The notes beneath the pieces are model-generated. The model was not told the origin of the DNA and made no database searches. It saw only the letters and a list, made by a program, of their open reading frames with translations. Made by a program: the position numbers and the translations under genes. Shown here piece after piece: positions 1 to 8,543 of a stretch of DNA of 64,000 nt. Within the stretch, counting starts at the first letter, position 1; the number at the start of each line of letters is the position of its first letter. Source of the DNA: Mesorhizobium sp. M1C.F.Ca.ET.210.01.1.1 (GTDB taxonomy: Bacteria; Pseudomonadota; Alphaproteobacteria; Rhizobiales; Rhizobiaceae); the NCBI RefSeq assembly GCF_004791585.1, contig NZ_SRUU01000001.1, positions 186,001-250,000 on the forward strand. The letters are read 5' to 3'.

Positions 1-267
1 CTCCTTCCAGGGCAGCTGGGTCGGGTCCTTGATGGCGGTGACCTTGAACTTCTCCGAGCCGACCGAGATCTGGTCGCCGTCGACCGTCACCTCATGCGGG
101 AAGCGGCCGTGCACGCTGTCGTAGCGCAGCAGGTGCGCGTTGGTCTCGACCGGGCCGAGGTCATTGACGGCAACGACGTCGATGTCCTTGCGGCCGGATT
201 CATGGATGGCGCGCAGGATGTTGCGGCCGATGCGGCCAAATCCGTTGATGGCAACTCTGACGGTCAT
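1..267 (-). CDS. gap: Glyceraldehyde-3-phosphate dehydrogenase, N-terminal part (cut by window edge)
   Basis: Oxidises glyceraldehyde 3-phosphate to 1,3-bisphosphoglycerate in cytosolic glycolysis and gluconeogenesis. The 89 visible residues begin [15 protein letters not shown], the Rossmann NAD-binding start of GAPDH (GFGRIGR), followed by the VAVNDL strand and the segment around residues 45-60 (LLRYDSVHG) that is typical of the family. The ATG at 267 has a purine-rich stretch (GGGAGAGAAAA) just upstream. The gene continues past base 1. It lies downstream of tkt on the same strand, the usual rhizobial order, so the two may share regulation, although about 200 bp and a hairpin separate them. 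Confidence 0.97.
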   Translation of the reverse strand, partial: MTVRVAINGFGRIGRNILRAIHESGRKDIDVVAVNDLGPVETNAHLLRYDSVHGRFPHEVTVDGDQISVGSEKFKVTAIKDPTQLPWKE

Positions 268-430
268 TTTTCTCTCCCTGGGGGGCTCGAAAGCTGATGG
301 TTCCGCTGCTTCATAGCGGCGGGCGGCCAAAGAATCCAGCCGCGGAAGCCCAGATTTAAATCGATTAGGTTAGTCCAGGCCGGCGCAACCCATTGAATGG
401 GTTCGCCGGACCGGCCCTTCCTGCTTCTAT

Positions 431-466
431 ATGTCGCTCAAACGGCCATGCGCTTTCGAGCGACAT
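431..466. repeat. Inverted repeat 3' of tkt (possible terminator or palindromic repeat)
   Basis: A perfect 9-bp inverted repeat, ATGTCGCTC at 431-439 and GAGCGACAT at 458-466, encloses an 18-nt loop immediately beyond the tkt stop. There is no clear T-tract. Loop and arms resemble part of the palindromic element at 35623-35722, so it may be a dispersed repeat used as an mRNA end. Confidence 0.55.
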
Positions 467-474
467 GCAATGGC

Positions 475-2466
475 TCACCTGCTGTGCAGGCGTGCTTCCA
501 CCGTCTTAGCCGCAGCCTCCGCCGTGATGCCGAAATGCGGATAAAGCTGCTCGATGGTGCCCGAGGCGCCGAAGCCGGTCATGCCGACGAAGATGCCGTC
601 ACTGCCGATGATATGGTCCCAGCCCTGGCGGATGCCGGCCTCGATGGCGACCTTGACCTTGGCATTGCCGATGGTCTTGCTGCGGTAGTCCTCGCTCTGC
701 TTGTCGAACAGCTCGAAGCACGGCACCGAGACGACGCGGGTCGGATGGCCATGCTTCTCGAGCAGTTCGCGCGCGCCAAGCGCGACCTCGACCTCGGAGC
801 CGCTGGCGAAGATCGTCACCGCGGCTTCGCCGTTTGCCGCGGCAAGCTCGTAGGCGCCGGCAGCACTGAGGTTCTTCTCGCTGAACTCGGTGCGCACGGT
901 GGGCAGATTCTGGCGGGTCAGCGCCAAGGTCGACGGCGTCTTTTCGGATTCCAGCGCCAGTTGCCAGCATTCGGCCGTCTCGACCGCGTCGGCCGGACGG
1001 AAGACATTGTGGTTCGGAATGGCGCGCAGCGCCGCCAGATGCTCGACCGGCTGGTGGGTCGGGCCGTCCTCGCCGAGGCCGATCGAGTCGTGCGTCATGA
1101 CGAAGATCGAGCGGATGCCCATCAGCGAGGCAAGCCGCATCGAGGGCCGGGCATAATCGGAGAAGCACAAGAAGGTGCCGCCATAGGCGATCAGGCCGCC
1201 ATGCAGCGTCAGCCCGTTGATCGCCGCCGCCATGCCGTGCTCGCGGATGCCGTAGTGGACATAACGCTGGCCGTAGTCGTCGGGCGTGATGTTCTTGGTC
1301 TGGCTGGTCTTGGTGTTGTTGGAGCCGGTGAGGTCGGCCGAGCCGCCGATGGTTTCCGGCACGGCGCCGTTGATGACCTCCAGCGCCATTTCCGACGACT
1401 TGCGGGTGGCGACCTTCGGCTTGTCGGCCGAGAGCTTCTTCTTGTACTCGGCGATGACGGCGTCGAAATTGCCCGGCAGCTTGCCGGCGAGGCGGCGCTC
1501 GAACTCGCCCTTCAGCCCGGCGTCGGCCTTGGCGAGGCGGCCTTCCCAGTCGGCTCGCGCCTTGGCGCCGCCCTTGCCGACCGCGCGCCAGGCGTCGAGG
1601 ATGTCGGCCGGAATCTCGAAGGGCGGCGACTCCCAGTTGAAGAATTTGCGGGCGCCGGCGATCTCCTCGGCGCCGAGCGGCGAGCCATGCGCCTTGTTGG
1701 TGCCGGCCTTGGTCGGGGCGCCGAAGCCGATGGTCGTCTTGCAGGCGATCATCGTCGGCTTGTCGGAATGGCGGGCCGCCTCGATGGCATAGGCGATCGC
1801 TTCCGGATCGGTGCCGTCGATGTGGCTGGCGTTCCAGCCGCTCGCCTGGAATCGGGCGACCTGATCGGTGTTGTCGGCGAGCGACACCGGGCCGTCGATC
1901 GAGATGTTGTTGTTGTCCCAGAAGACGATCAGCTTATTGAGCTTGAGATGGCCGGCCAGCGCGATGGCTTCCTGGGAGACGCCCTCCATCAGGCAGCCGT
2001 CGCCGGCCAGCACATAGGTATAGTGGTCGACGAGGCCGTTGCCGAAGGCGGCGTTCATGATGCGCTCGCCGAGCGCGAAGCCGACCGAATTGGCGAGGCC
2101 CTGGCCGAGCGGACCGGTGGTGGTCTCGATGCCGGCGGCATGACCGTATTCGGGATGGCCCGCCGTCTTCGATCCGAGCTGCCGGAAGCTCTTGATCTGG
2201 TCGATCGTCATGTCCTCGTAGCCGGTGAGGTAGAGCAGCGAGTAGAGCAGCATCGAGCCGTGGCCAGCCGACAGGATGAAGCGGTCGCGGTCGGCCCAGT
2301 GCGGGGCCTTGGCGTCGAATTTCAGGAAGCGGGTGAACAGCACCGTGGCGATATCGGCGCAGCCCATGGGCAGGCCGGGGTGACCCGAATTCGCCTTCTC
2401 GACGGCGTCCATGGAAAGGAATCGGATCGCATTGGCCATCCGGTCATGTTGTTCACGCGAGGTCAT
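475..2466 (-). CDS. tkt: Transketolase
   Basis: Thiamine-diphosphate enzyme of the pentose phosphate and Calvin pathways that moves two-carbon ketol units between sugar phosphates. The 663-residue product is full family length. Near the N-terminus it has [11 protein letters not shown], then the TPP-binding [13 protein letters not shown] segment, and the C-terminal half has [14 protein letters not shown], all transketolase hallmarks. The ATG at 2466 is chosen because CCGGAGGAAGC, a strong ribosome binding site, precedes it and the protein then starts [20 protein letters not shown] as expected. An in-frame upstream start would add about 21 residues with no family support. It is followed by gap on the same strand. 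Confidence 0.97.
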   Translation of the reverse strand: MTSREQHDRMANAIRFLSMDAVEKANSGHPGLPMGCADIATVLFTRFLKFDAKAPHWADRDRFILSAGHGSMLLYSLLYLTGYEDMTIDQIKSFRQLGSKTAGHPEYGHAAGIETTTGPLGQGLANSVGFALGERIMNAAFGNGLVDHYTYVLAGDGCLMEGVSQEAIALAGHLKLNKLIVFWDNNNISIDGPVSLADNTDQVARFQASGWNASHIDGTDPEAIAYAIEAARHSDKPTMIACKTTIGFGAPTKAGTNKAHGSPLGAEEIAGARKFFNWESPPFEIPADILDAWRAVGKGGAKARADWEGRLAKADAGLKGEFERRLAGKLPGNFDAVIAEYKKKLSADKPKVATRKSSEMALEVINGAVPETIGGSADLTGSNNTKTSQTKNITPDDYGQRYVHYGIREHGMAAAINGLTLHGGLIAYGGTFLCFSDYARPSMRLASLMGIRSIFVMTHDSIGLGEDGPTHQPVEHLAALRAIPNHNVFRPADAVETAECWQLALESEKTPSTLALTRQNLPTVRTEFSEKNLSAAGAYELAAANGEAAVTIFASGSEVEVALGARELLEKHGHPTRVVSVPCFELFDKQSEDYRSKTIGNAKVKVAIEAGIRQGWDHIIGSDGIFVGMTGFGASGTIEQLYPHFGITAEAAAKTVEARLHSR

Positions 2467-2727
2467 GCTTCCTCCGGAAATAGGGGTTGGAGCCTTGGGG
2501 GAGTCCCTGGAAAGGATGCCGCGACACATAGCAGGCGCGGCCTTTTAGTCAACAAATCGGTCGGCTTTTGCCGGCTTGTGATGGGGTCGAGCGCGCTACA
2601 TTAGCGTTAGCGGGGGACAGTCGCGAGAGCTTTATTGACGCGCGCTTCACCCGGTGCCTAATCTTTCCGACATAACGCGTTCTGAACGCGAGCGATTCGG
2701 TGACGGGCAGGGCATAGGACGAAGGCC

Positions 2728-3000
2728 ATGACCGGGGAAACGACCCTCAAAGAAGTCATCGCCAGGCTCGGCAAAGCCATGGAAGGGCTGGAAAACGCCG
2801 TGGCGGCGCGACTGGAGAATGAGCGCGACTATTCCGAGGCCGAGGCCGAGGTGCAGCGCATGAACGCCGACCGCTCGCGGCTGGCGCAGGAGCTCGACAA
2901 TTCCGAGGCGCGCGCCGAACGGCTGGAAGATGCCAACAAGGAGGTGTCGCGCCGCCTGGTGACCGCCATGGAAACCATCCGCGCGGTACTGGACAGGTAA
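2728..3000 (+). CDS. DUF4164 family coiled-coil protein
   Basis: A 90-residue, charged, almost wholly helical protein with no membrane segment. Residues 10-85 form heptad-like repeats rich in Glu, Ala, Arg and Leu, consistent with a coiled coil. Short proteins of this family (DUF4164) commonly stand directly upstream of zapA in Rhizobiales, and here only four bases separate the two genes, so they are probably cotranscribed. Function is not established. A role near the divisome, by association with ZapA, is inference. Confidence 0.8.
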   Translation: MTGETTLKEVIARLGKAMEGLENAVAARLENERDYSEAEAEVQRMNADRSRLAQELDNSEARAERLEDANKEVSRRLVTAMETIRAVLDR

Positions 3001-3004
3001 GCCC

Positions 3005-3370
3005 ATGGCACAAGTCACTGTTTCCATCGACGGCAAGCAATACCGGATGGCTTGCGACGAGGGCCAGGAAGAGCATCTGATCGACCTCGCCGAGCGTTTC
3101 GACCGCTATGTCTCGCATCTGAAGGATTCCTTCGGCGAGATCGGCGACCAGCGGCTGACCGTGATGGCCGGCATCATGGTGATGGACGAGCTCTCGGAGC
3201 TCAACAAGCGCGTCAAGGGCATGGAGAGCGAAGTGCTGACGCTGCGCAAGACGCGCGACGAGGCGCTGACCAAGGCCGACAAGAGCGACAGCGTGCTGAC
3301 CACCGCGCTCGGAGCGCTTGCGCAGCGCATGGAAGACCTGGCGACGACGCTGGCGGTAAAGAAGGCGTAA
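3005..3370 (+). CDS. zapA: Cell division protein ZapA
   Basis: ZapA binds FtsZ and bundles protofilaments at the division ring. The 121-residue product starts MAQVTVSIDGKQYRMACDEG, the beta-strand N-terminal domain of ZapA. It then has the EEHLIDLAERFDRYV helix and a long C-terminal coiled coil (about 75-115) that mediates dimer and tetramer formation. It is slightly longer than the E. coli protein, which is usual in alphaproteobacteria. It follows the DUF4164 gene by four bases and is followed by a strong intrinsic terminator at 3412-3440. Confidence 0.93.
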   Translation: MAQVTVSIDGKQYRMACDEGQEEHLIDLAERFDRYVSHLKDSFGEIGDQRLTVMAGIMVMDELSELNKRVKGMESEVLTLRKTRDEALTKADKSDSVLTTALGALAQRMEDLATTLAVKKA

Positions 3371-3411
3371 TCCACCTATACGACCCAAATAGCCATCACG
3401 GAAATTCCTGC

Positions 3412-3440
3412 CGTCTTTTCCAGGAAAAGACGAAATTTTT
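3412..3440 (+). terminator. Rho-independent terminator after zapA
   Basis: CGTCTTTTC (3412-3420), a CAG loop and GAAAAGACG (3424-3432) form a perfect 9-bp stem followed by AAATTTTT. It lies about 40 bp after the zapA stop. Confidence 0.85.
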
Positions 3441-3559
3441 CTGCTCTCTCGATCACGCTTGCAGACACAAGCCTTTTGAACCGGACCGCGCGGCGGTATA
3501 GAAGGCTGAGCCGGCGGGTTGCCCATGCCGGCGACATGTCACAGGGTAGGGAGCGTGTC

Positions 3560-4219
3560 ATGAGCCTTCGTATCAACGATATCGCGCCGGACTTCACGGC
3601 CGAGACCACGCAAGGAACGATCAATTTCCATCAATGGATCGGTGACGGCTGGGCAGTGCTTTTCAGCCATCCGAAGAACTTCACGCCGGTCTGCACAACG
3701 GAGCTCGGCACGATGGCCGGGCTCGAAGGCGAGTTCAAGAAGCGCAACGTCAAGATCATCGGCATTTCGGTCGATCCGGTGTCGAGCCACGACAAGTGGC
3801 AGGCAGACATCAAGATCGCCACCGGCCAGACGGTGAACTATCCGCTGATCGGCGACAAGGACCTCGCGGTCGCCAAGCTTTACGAGATGCTGCCGGCGGG
3901 CGCCGGCGAGACCTCGGAAGGCCGCACGCCGGCCGACAACGCCACCGTGCGCTCGGTCTATGTCATCGGCCCGGACAAGAAGATCAAGCTGGTGCTGACC
4001 TATCCGATGACCACGGGCCGCAACTTCGACGAGATCCTGCGCGTCGTCGATTCCATCCAACTGACGGCCAAGCACCAGGTGGCGACTCCGGCGAACTGGA
4101 AGCAGGGCGAGGATGTGATTATCACTGCCGCCGTCTCCAACGAGGATGCGATCAAGCGCTTCGGCGCGTACGAGACGGTGCTGCCGTATCTGAGGAAGAC
4201 CAAGCAGCCCTCGGCTTAG
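3560..4219 (+). CDS. 1-Cys peroxiredoxin (Prx6 type)
   Basis: Thiol peroxidase that reduces hydrogen peroxide and organic peroxides in the cytosol. The 219-residue protein begins MSLRINDIAPDFTAETTQG and carries the Prx6 active-site segment HPKNFTPVCTTELG with the peroxidatic cysteine at about residue 45. I see no second cysteine in the whole chain, so it is the 1-Cys type and needs an external reductant. The ATG at 3560 is preferred over one 28 codons upstream because AGGGTAGGGAG lies just before it and the family starts here. It is a monocistronic unit between the zapA terminator and the convergent rpoH gene. Confidence 0.94.
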   Translation: MSLRINDIAPDFTAETTQGTINFHQWIGDGWAVLFSHPKNFTPVCTTELGTMAGLEGEFKKRNVKIIGISVDPVSSHDKWQADIKIATGQTVNYPLIGDKDLAVAKLYEMLPAGAGETSEGRTPADNATVRSVYVIGPDKKIKLVLTYPMTTGRNFDEILRVVDSIQLTAKHQVATPANWKQGEDVIITAAVSNEDAIKRFGAYETVLPYLRKTKQPSA

Positions 4220-4222
4220 AGC

Positions 4223-4349
4223 GTGATATTCAGGGGAGGCCGGCCTGCAAATGCCGGCTTCCTTGCTTCTGGTGCTCACTTACTTCGAGTACGCTCCGTT
4301 CCGGTTCTCGCAAGCCGTCATCGGCGCATCCTGGCCTGAATCTCACCAC
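4223..4349 (+). repeat. Dispersed intergenic repeat, family B, copy 1
   Basis: This stretch aligns with 27791-27903. The shared blocks are TGATATTCAGG, GAGGCCGGCCTGC-AATG-CGGCTTCCT, ACGCTCCGTTCCGGTTCTCG and TGAATCTCA near the right end, separated by variable spacers. It sits between the convergent peroxiredoxin and rpoH genes and encodes nothing I can support. Confidence 0.7.
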
Positions 4350-4374
4350 GCCCTGGGGCGTGCCCTGAAGACAA

Positions 4375-4408
4375 CAAAAAAAGCTGCGCCGAAGCGCCGC
4401 TTTTTTGT
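4375..4408 (-). terminator. Bidirectional terminator between peroxiredoxin and rpoH
   Basis: On the minus strand, GCGGCGC-TTCG-GCGCAGC is flanked by A6 on one side and T7 on the other, so it can terminate rpoH and also the convergent peroxiredoxin transcript. Confidence 0.85.
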
Positions 4409-4428
4409 TTCCATATCGAGATCGAGCT

Positions 4429-5340
4429 TTACGCCGCGGGCTGCGCTTCGATCGTGCGCAGCGCCTGGCTCTGGCGCTTGGCCGCGGCCTTGACCGCGTC
4501 CTGCACCTTCTCGAAGGCGCGCACCTCGATCTGGCGCACGCGCTCGCGGCTGATGTCGAACTCGGCCGACAGCTCTTCCAGAGTCAGCGGCTCTTCGGCC
4601 AGTCGACGCGCCTCGAAGATGCGCCGCTCGCGCTCGTTGAGCACCGACAGAGCACCCGACAGCATGGCGCGCCGGCTTTCCAACTCGTCCTGCTCGATCA
4701 GCATCTCTTCCTGGTTGTCGTGGTCGTCGACCAGCCAGTCCTGCCATTCGCCGGACTCGCCCTCGCTCGCCCTGATCGGGGCGTTGAGCGAAGCGTCGCC
4801 CGACAGGCGGCGGTTCATCGACACCACTTCGGCCTCGGAGACGTTGAGGCGCGTGGCGATCTCGGCGATCTGGTCGGGCTTCAAGTCGCCATCGTCAAGC
4901 GCCTGGATCTTGCCCTTCACCTTGCGCAGGTTGAAGAACAGGCGCTTCTGATTGGCGGTGGTGCCCATCTTGACCAGGCTCCACGAGCGCAGGATGTATT
5001 CCTGGATCGAGGCCTTGATCCACCACATGGCATAGGTGGCGAGCCGGAAGCCGCGCTCCGGTTCGAATTTCTTCACGGCCTGCATGAGGCCGACATTGCC
5101 TTCCGAGATCACCTCACCGATCGGCAGGCCGTAGCCGCGATAGCCCATGGCGATCTTGGCGACGAGCCGCAAGTGGCTGGTGACGAGCTTGTGCGCGGCG
5201 GAAGTGTCCTGATGCTCGGCATAACGCTTGGCGAGCATGTACTCTTCCTGCGGCTGCAGCATCGGAAAGCGACGGATTTCTTCCAGGTAACGGGCGAGAC
5301 CGCCTTCACCGGAAACGATACTGGGTAGTGACTGGGCCAT
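4429..5340 (-). CDS. rpoH: RNA polymerase sigma-32 factor RpoH
   Basis: Alternative sigma factor for heat-shock and protein-quality genes. The 303-residue protein has region 2 with SEGNVGLMQAVKKFEPERGF and the core-binding and -10 helix ATYAMWWIKASIQEYI. The diagnostic RpoH box QKRLFFNLR lies at about residues 131-139. Region 4 (SAEFDISRERVRQIEVRAF) has the -35-binding helix-turn-helix. The ATG at 5340 follows GAGAGGGGGC. Rhizobia often carry two rpoH copies; only one lies in this window, so which paralogue it is cannot be said. A terminator follows the gene. Confidence 0.96.
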   Translation of the reverse strand: MAQSLPSIVSGEGGLARYLEEIRRFPMLQPQEEYMLAKRYAEHQDTSAAHKLVTSHLRLVAKIAMGYRGYGLPIGEVISEGNVGLMQAVKKFEPERGFRLATYAMWWIKASIQEYILRSWSLVKMGTTANQKRLFFNLRKVKGKIQALDDGDLKPDQIAEIATRLNVSEAEVVSMNRRLSGDASLNAPIRASEGESGEWQDWLVDDHDNQEEMLIEQDELESRRAMLSGALSVLNERERRIFEARRLAEEPLTLEELSAEFDISRERVRQIEVRAFEKVQDAVKAAAKRQSQALRTIEAQPAA

Positions 5341-5550
5341 GATAGCGCCCCCTCTCTATTGGAGTGATGCCCCCGTAACGCGGCGGGCATGTGACGCGAA
5401 TGCCAATCGGCTCATCCGCGGCAGCAGCTGTATATAGGAACAAAACCAGAAAGGACAGGCATTTGTTCAACACGAAACAGTGTGTCACGCTGAAGTGAAC
5501 AACGCCAGTCAGGTTTTTTGATGGCTGGTTTGAAGCGTCTTGATGACGGC

Positions 5551-6606
5551 TCAGAGTTTGCGGAAGCCGCCGACAAGTTCCTCCATATCCCTCGGCATCG
5601 GCGCCTCGAACCTCATCGCTAGATGGGTAGTCGGGTGTCGGAATTCAAGGAGCCAGGCGTGCAGCGCCTGCCGGGAAAATGCATTGACCTCGCCTTTCAG
5701 CGGTTCCGGCAGCCGGTTGGCCTTGGTGCGGAAGGCCTGGCCGTAATCCGGGTCGCCGATCACGGGGTGGCCGATATGGGCCATATGGACGCGGATCTGG
5801 TGGGTGCGGCCGGTCTCCAGTCGGCACTCGACCAGGCTTGCGGTGGCGAACGCCTGCTGTCCTTCGCCGAAGCGCTCGACGACTGAAAAATGGGTGAGAG
5901 CGTGGCGGGCGTCGTCACGGCCTTCGGGAACCACCGCGCGGCGGACCCGATCGGCGGCGCGGCCGAGCGCGGCATCGACGGTGCCGGTCGGCCGCTGCGG
6001 AATGCCCCAGACCAGCGCCAGATAGGCGCGTTCGAGGTCCCTCGTCCGGCCATGATCGGCAAAGGCCTCCGACAGCGCCTTGTGGGCGCGGTCGGTCTTG
6101 GCCACGACCATGACGCCGCTGGTTTCCTTGTCCAGGCGGTGGACGATGCCGGGCCGCCGGACACCGCCGATGCCGGACAGGCTGTCGCCGCAATGATGGA
6201 TCAGCGCGTTGACCAGCGTGCCGGTCCAGTTGCCGGCGCCGGGATGGACGACCAGTCCCGCTGGCTTGTTGACGACGATCAGCTCGTCGTCCTCATAGAG
6301 GATATCGAGCGGGATCGCTTCGCCCTGCGGTTCGGCCGGCTCCGGTTCGGGCATCATCACCGAGACACGCTCGCCGGCTGCCATCTTGCGCTTGGCCTCC
6401 ACGACCGGCTTGCCGGCGATCGAGACCGCGCCCTGCTTGATGAGAGCCTGGACGCGGCTGCGCGAGATGTCGGGACCGAGCCTGGCGGCCAGCCATTGGT
6501 CGAGGCGCTGGCCGGCGGCATCGGTGCCGGCCTCCAGCACGACCGCTTCGCCTTCCGTCAACTCATCCCCTATCAAAATCGGGGCCTCTTCGTTATGAGC
6601 GCTCAT
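5551..6606 (-). CDS. rluD: RluA-family 23S rRNA pseudouridine synthase (RluD-like)
   Basis: Isomerises uridines in 23S rRNA to pseudouridine during ribosome assembly. The 351-residue protein has an N-terminal S4 RNA-binding domain (about 30-90, RLDQWLAARLGPDISRSRVQ). The catalytic domain carries the RLDKETSGVMVVAKT motif with the active-site aspartate. The late GRTHQIRVHMAHIGHPVIGD motif is also present. Length and the S4 domain fit RluD better than RluA. The ATG at 6606 lies 26 bp from a divergent gene, so promoters share a very short space. The symbol is assigned by similarity and not by tested specificity. Confidence 0.9.
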   Translation of the reverse strand: MSAHNEEAPILIGDELTEGEAVVLEAGTDAAGQRLDQWLAARLGPDISRSRVQALIKQGAVSIAGKPVVEAKRKMAAGERVSVMMPEPEPAEPQGEAIPLDILYEDDELIVVNKPAGLVVHPGAGNWTGTLVNALIHHCGDSLSGIGGVRRPGIVHRLDKETSGVMVVAKTDRAHKALSEAFADHGRTRDLERAYLALVWGIPQRPTGTVDAALGRAADRVRRAVVPEGRDDARHALTHFSVVERFGEGQQAFATASLVECRLETGRTHQIRVHMAHIGHPVIGDPDYGQAFRTKANRLPEPLKGEVNAFSRQALHAWLLEFRHPTTHLAMRFEAPMPRDMEELVGGFRKL

Positions 6607-6632
6607 CGAAACCCGTTGCGGATTGTTTAGCC

Positions 6633-7031
6633 ATGGCCCGGCCGATCGCCGAAGAAGACTCAGTTGCTGAAGGCGGGGAAAAGCCGCTCGACCCCGCGGC
6701 CGAGAAGGTGCGCAGGAAGCTCATCCGCTTCATGATCGTCAATCTCGGCCTTTTGTTCCTCGCCCTTATGGTGGTGATCGGGGCGCTTGTCTACAAAGCC
6801 CGCAACGCGCCAGGCGCCGGTTCCGTGCCCGCGGGCGACGTCCAGGCCACGGCCGGCGCTCCGCTCAGCGGCGACATCGTGCTTCCCGTGGGCGCCAGGG
6901 TGGTCAGCCAGGCGCTGTCGGGCAATCGCCTCTCGATCGACGCCGAGCTTGCCGACGGCAGCCGTTCCATCTTCGTCTACGATATTGTCGAACGCCGCAT
7001 GATCGGCCAGCTCGCGATCCGCAACAAATGA
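6633..7031 (+). CDS. Small single-pass membrane protein, unknown function
   Basis: A 132-residue protein with a charged cytoplasmic N-terminus, one hydrophobic helix at about 30-52 (MIVNLGLLFLALMVVIGALV) and a C-terminal domain of about 75 residues predicted to face the periplasm. The C-terminal domain has beta-like segments (GDIVLPVGARVVSQ, SRSIFVYDIVERRMIGQLAI). I do not recognise a catalytic motif. It is divergent from the rluD-like gene and overlaps the next gene by four bases (ATGA), implying translational coupling with the VOC protein. Confidence 0.8.
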   Translation: MARPIAEEDSVAEGGEKPLDPAAEKVRRKLIRFMIVNLGLLFLALMVVIGALVYKARNAPGAGSVPAGDVQATAGAPLSGDIVLPVGARVVSQALSGNRLSIDAELADGSRSIFVYDIVERRMIGQLAIRNK

Positions 7032-7441
7032 TCGGTTTTGCGGAAAACCGCAGCATTGCGACGGTGGCGCTGGTCGTCAGGGACTATGACGAGGCGATCG
7101 CTTGGTATGTCGAGAGGCTGGGCTTCGTGCTGACCGACGATGTCGACCTCGGCGGCGGCAAGCGCTGGGTGACGGTCATGCCGGCGAACGGGCAGGGCGC
7201 GCGGCTGCTCCTGGCAGAGGCGTCAGGCGAGACGCAGGCAAGCCGCATCGGGGACCAGACCGGCGGCCGGGTGTTTCTCTTCCTGGAGACGGACGACTTC
7301 GCCCGCGACCATCAGGCGATGCTTGGCCGGGGCGTCGAGTTCCGCGAGGCGCCGCGCTTTGAGGCCTATGGGACAGTGGCGGTGTTTGCCGATCTCTACG
7401 GCAATCTCTGGGACCTGATCGAGCCGAAACGGCAGGGTTGA
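7028..7441 (+). CDS. VOC (glyoxalase/bleomycin resistance) family protein
   Basis: A 137-residue single vicinal-oxygen-chelate module. It has paired beta-alpha-beta-beta-beta units, starts with the characteristic ATVALVVRDYDEAIAWYVERLGF strand and helix, and ends with DLYGNLWDLIEP, where the terminal Glu would be a metal ligand. Members include glyoxalases, dioxygenases and antibiotic-binding proteins, and substrate cannot be read from this sequence. The start overlaps the stop of the membrane-protein gene (ATGA), so the two are probably translated together. Confidence 0.85.
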   Translation: MIGFAENRSIATVALVVRDYDEAIAWYVERLGFVLTDDVDLGGGKRWVTVMPANGQGARLLLAEASGETQASRIGDQTGGRVFLFLETDDFARDHQAMLGRGVEFREAPRFEAYGTVAVFADLYGNLWDLIEPKRQG

Positions 7442-7526
7442 CCGGGGCATTTCGCAAAGTCTGCGAACAGTCCGAAACCCCAGTTGCTTTTTCGCGGCCT
7501 TCATCCTATGTAGCCGGTTCTTGAGC

Positions 7527-7601
7527 GCGCCCATCGTCTAGCGGTCAGGACACCGCCCTCTCACGGCGGTAACAGGGGTTCGATTCCCCTTGGGCGTACC
7601 A
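7527..7601 (+). tRNA. tRNA-Glu (anticodon CUC)
   Basis: A 75-nt cloverleaf with acceptor stem GCGCCCA/TGGGCGT (one G-U pair), discriminator A and an encoded CCA end. The anticodon stem CCGCC/GGCGG encloses the loop CTCTCAC, giving anticodon CUC, and GGTTCGATTCC is in the T-arm. This decodes GAG, a common Glu codon in this high-GC genome. Confidence 0.97.
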
Positions 7602-7980
7602 AGTTCTCCTCAGGCTCTGGCCCCAAATGTCCGATGGCTCCGTGGTCGCCGTCCGGGCGCGAGGCTGGGCCCAAAGGCTTTCGCTCGCCAGGCGCAAGGA
7701 CCTCGCTGGGCAGATACGGGTCCCCCGGCAACCGGGAAGGCAAGGCTGGCAGTCCAAACGCAGGTTTCGCCTTTTCACGAGACGCTCTCTCCAACAGCAG
7801 CGACAAGTGCCGGAGATGCAGGAATTGGGCATCCTCGAGCAATTGCAGAAAGTTGGACGCCTTGCCTCGCGGCAACCGATGGTGCTTCAGGGCAGCGATG
7901 CGCGCACGCTGGCGGATGATTTGCCGCTCGGCCTGTAGAACATGCCGTTCCGCCATCTGGATGTCGTCTGCCAATGCCAT
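7561..7980 (-). CDS. Hypothetical protein running antisense into tRNA-Glu (possibly damaged 3' end)
   Basis: The reading frame starting MALADDIQMAERHVLQAERQ looks like a genuine small helical protein for its first 70 or so residues: amphipathic, Arg/Glu-rich, with LLEDAQFLHLRHLSLLLERA. It resembles short rhizobial hypotheticals of 60-80 residues. After residue 72 the composition changes to Pro/Gly-rich, and the last residues (LVRPRGIEPLLPP) are simply the antisense translation of tRNA-Glu. I therefore think the true stop was lost by a frameshift or mutation, or that the natural protein is shorter. The N-terminal half is moderately supported and the C-terminal half is not. Confidence 0.4.
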   Translation of the reverse strand: MALADDIQMAERHVLQAERQIIRQRARIAALKHHRLPRGKASNFLQLLEDAQFLHLRHLSLLLERASREKAKPAFGLPALPSRLPGDPYLPSEVLAPGERKPLGPASRPDGDHGAIGHLGPEPEENLVRPRGIEPLLPP

Positions 7981-8033
7981 GGTCGTAAACGGTCGAGCGG
8001 GCAGAGGGGTTCCGTGACTGGAGCCGACCCGGG

Positions 8034-8543
8034 CTACAGTTGCCGGCGGCGGATCGTTTCGGCGAGCTCCGCGAAGGCGTCCACGACCCCGGCGCCGCTC
8101 CTGGCGCTGACGAGCCTCACGCTCGACCGCGCGAGCTGGCCGAACTGTTCGGCGCTTCCGGGGGCCTCGGCGAGGTCGATCTTGTTCACCAGCGCCCTGT
8201 AGGGCCTGCCGGGAAATCGCGTCTCGAAACCGCGCGCCAGCTCGACCATGCGCGTCACTGTCTGCGGGCGCGTCACGTCCGAGACGACAATCGCGGCCGA
8301 AGCGCCGGTGACATAAACGGTGTCGAATATACGCATGCCGAAATCGCCGTCCGTATCCCAGAGCACGAGGCACGTCGCTTCGTCCCCGCGAACCGGATCG
8401 GCGGGAACGTCGTAGCTCAGAACTTCGACGCCGAGGGTGGATTTGTATTCACCGTCGAAACGATCGTGCACGAGGCGGTGCATGATCGACGTCTTGCCCA
8501 CACCCATGTCGCCGAGCAGCATGACCTTCGCGCTGAACATCAC
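8034..8543 (-). CDS. Rab/Ras-like small GTPase
   Basis: A stand-alone small G-domain of 169 residues. Visible motifs are G1 GDMGVGKTS (11-19), a G2 threonine at 36 (KSTLGVE), G3 WDTDGD (62-67), G4 NKID (120-123) and G5 SARSG (146-150). This is the eukaryote-like Rab/Ras pattern and not Era/Obg. In G3 the usual DTAGQ is DTDGD, so the position of Ras Gln61 is Asp, which predicts slow or partner-assisted GTP hydrolysis. There is no lipidation cysteine at the C-terminus. Translation starts at GTG 8543 or ATG 8540, overlapping the stop of the OmpA-domain gene (TGATG), so the two are coupled. It is the last gene of a three-gene operon. Confidence 0.9.
   Translation of the reverse strand: MMFSAKVMLLGDMGVGKTSIMHRLVHDRFDGEYKSTLGVEVLSYDVPADPVRGDEATCLVLWDTDGDFGMRIFDTVYVTGASAAIVVSDVTRPQTVTRMVELARGFETRFPGRPYRALVNKIDLAEAPGSAEQFGQLARSSVRLVSARSGAGVVDAFAELAETIRRRQL

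Noticed and set aside
397..2604. 735-codon open frame on the plus strand across tkt
   Set aside because: It is the antisense of transketolase; Arg/Gly/Asp-rich composition and no domain. Long antisense frames are common in high-GC DNA.
3371..3540. A 6S RNA gene after zapA
   Set aside because: 6S RNA often lies after zapA in alphaproteobacteria, but here the region starts with a strong terminator and the usual following gene for 5-formyltetrahydrofolate cyclo-ligase is absent. I cannot trace the 6S central bubble in the sequence.
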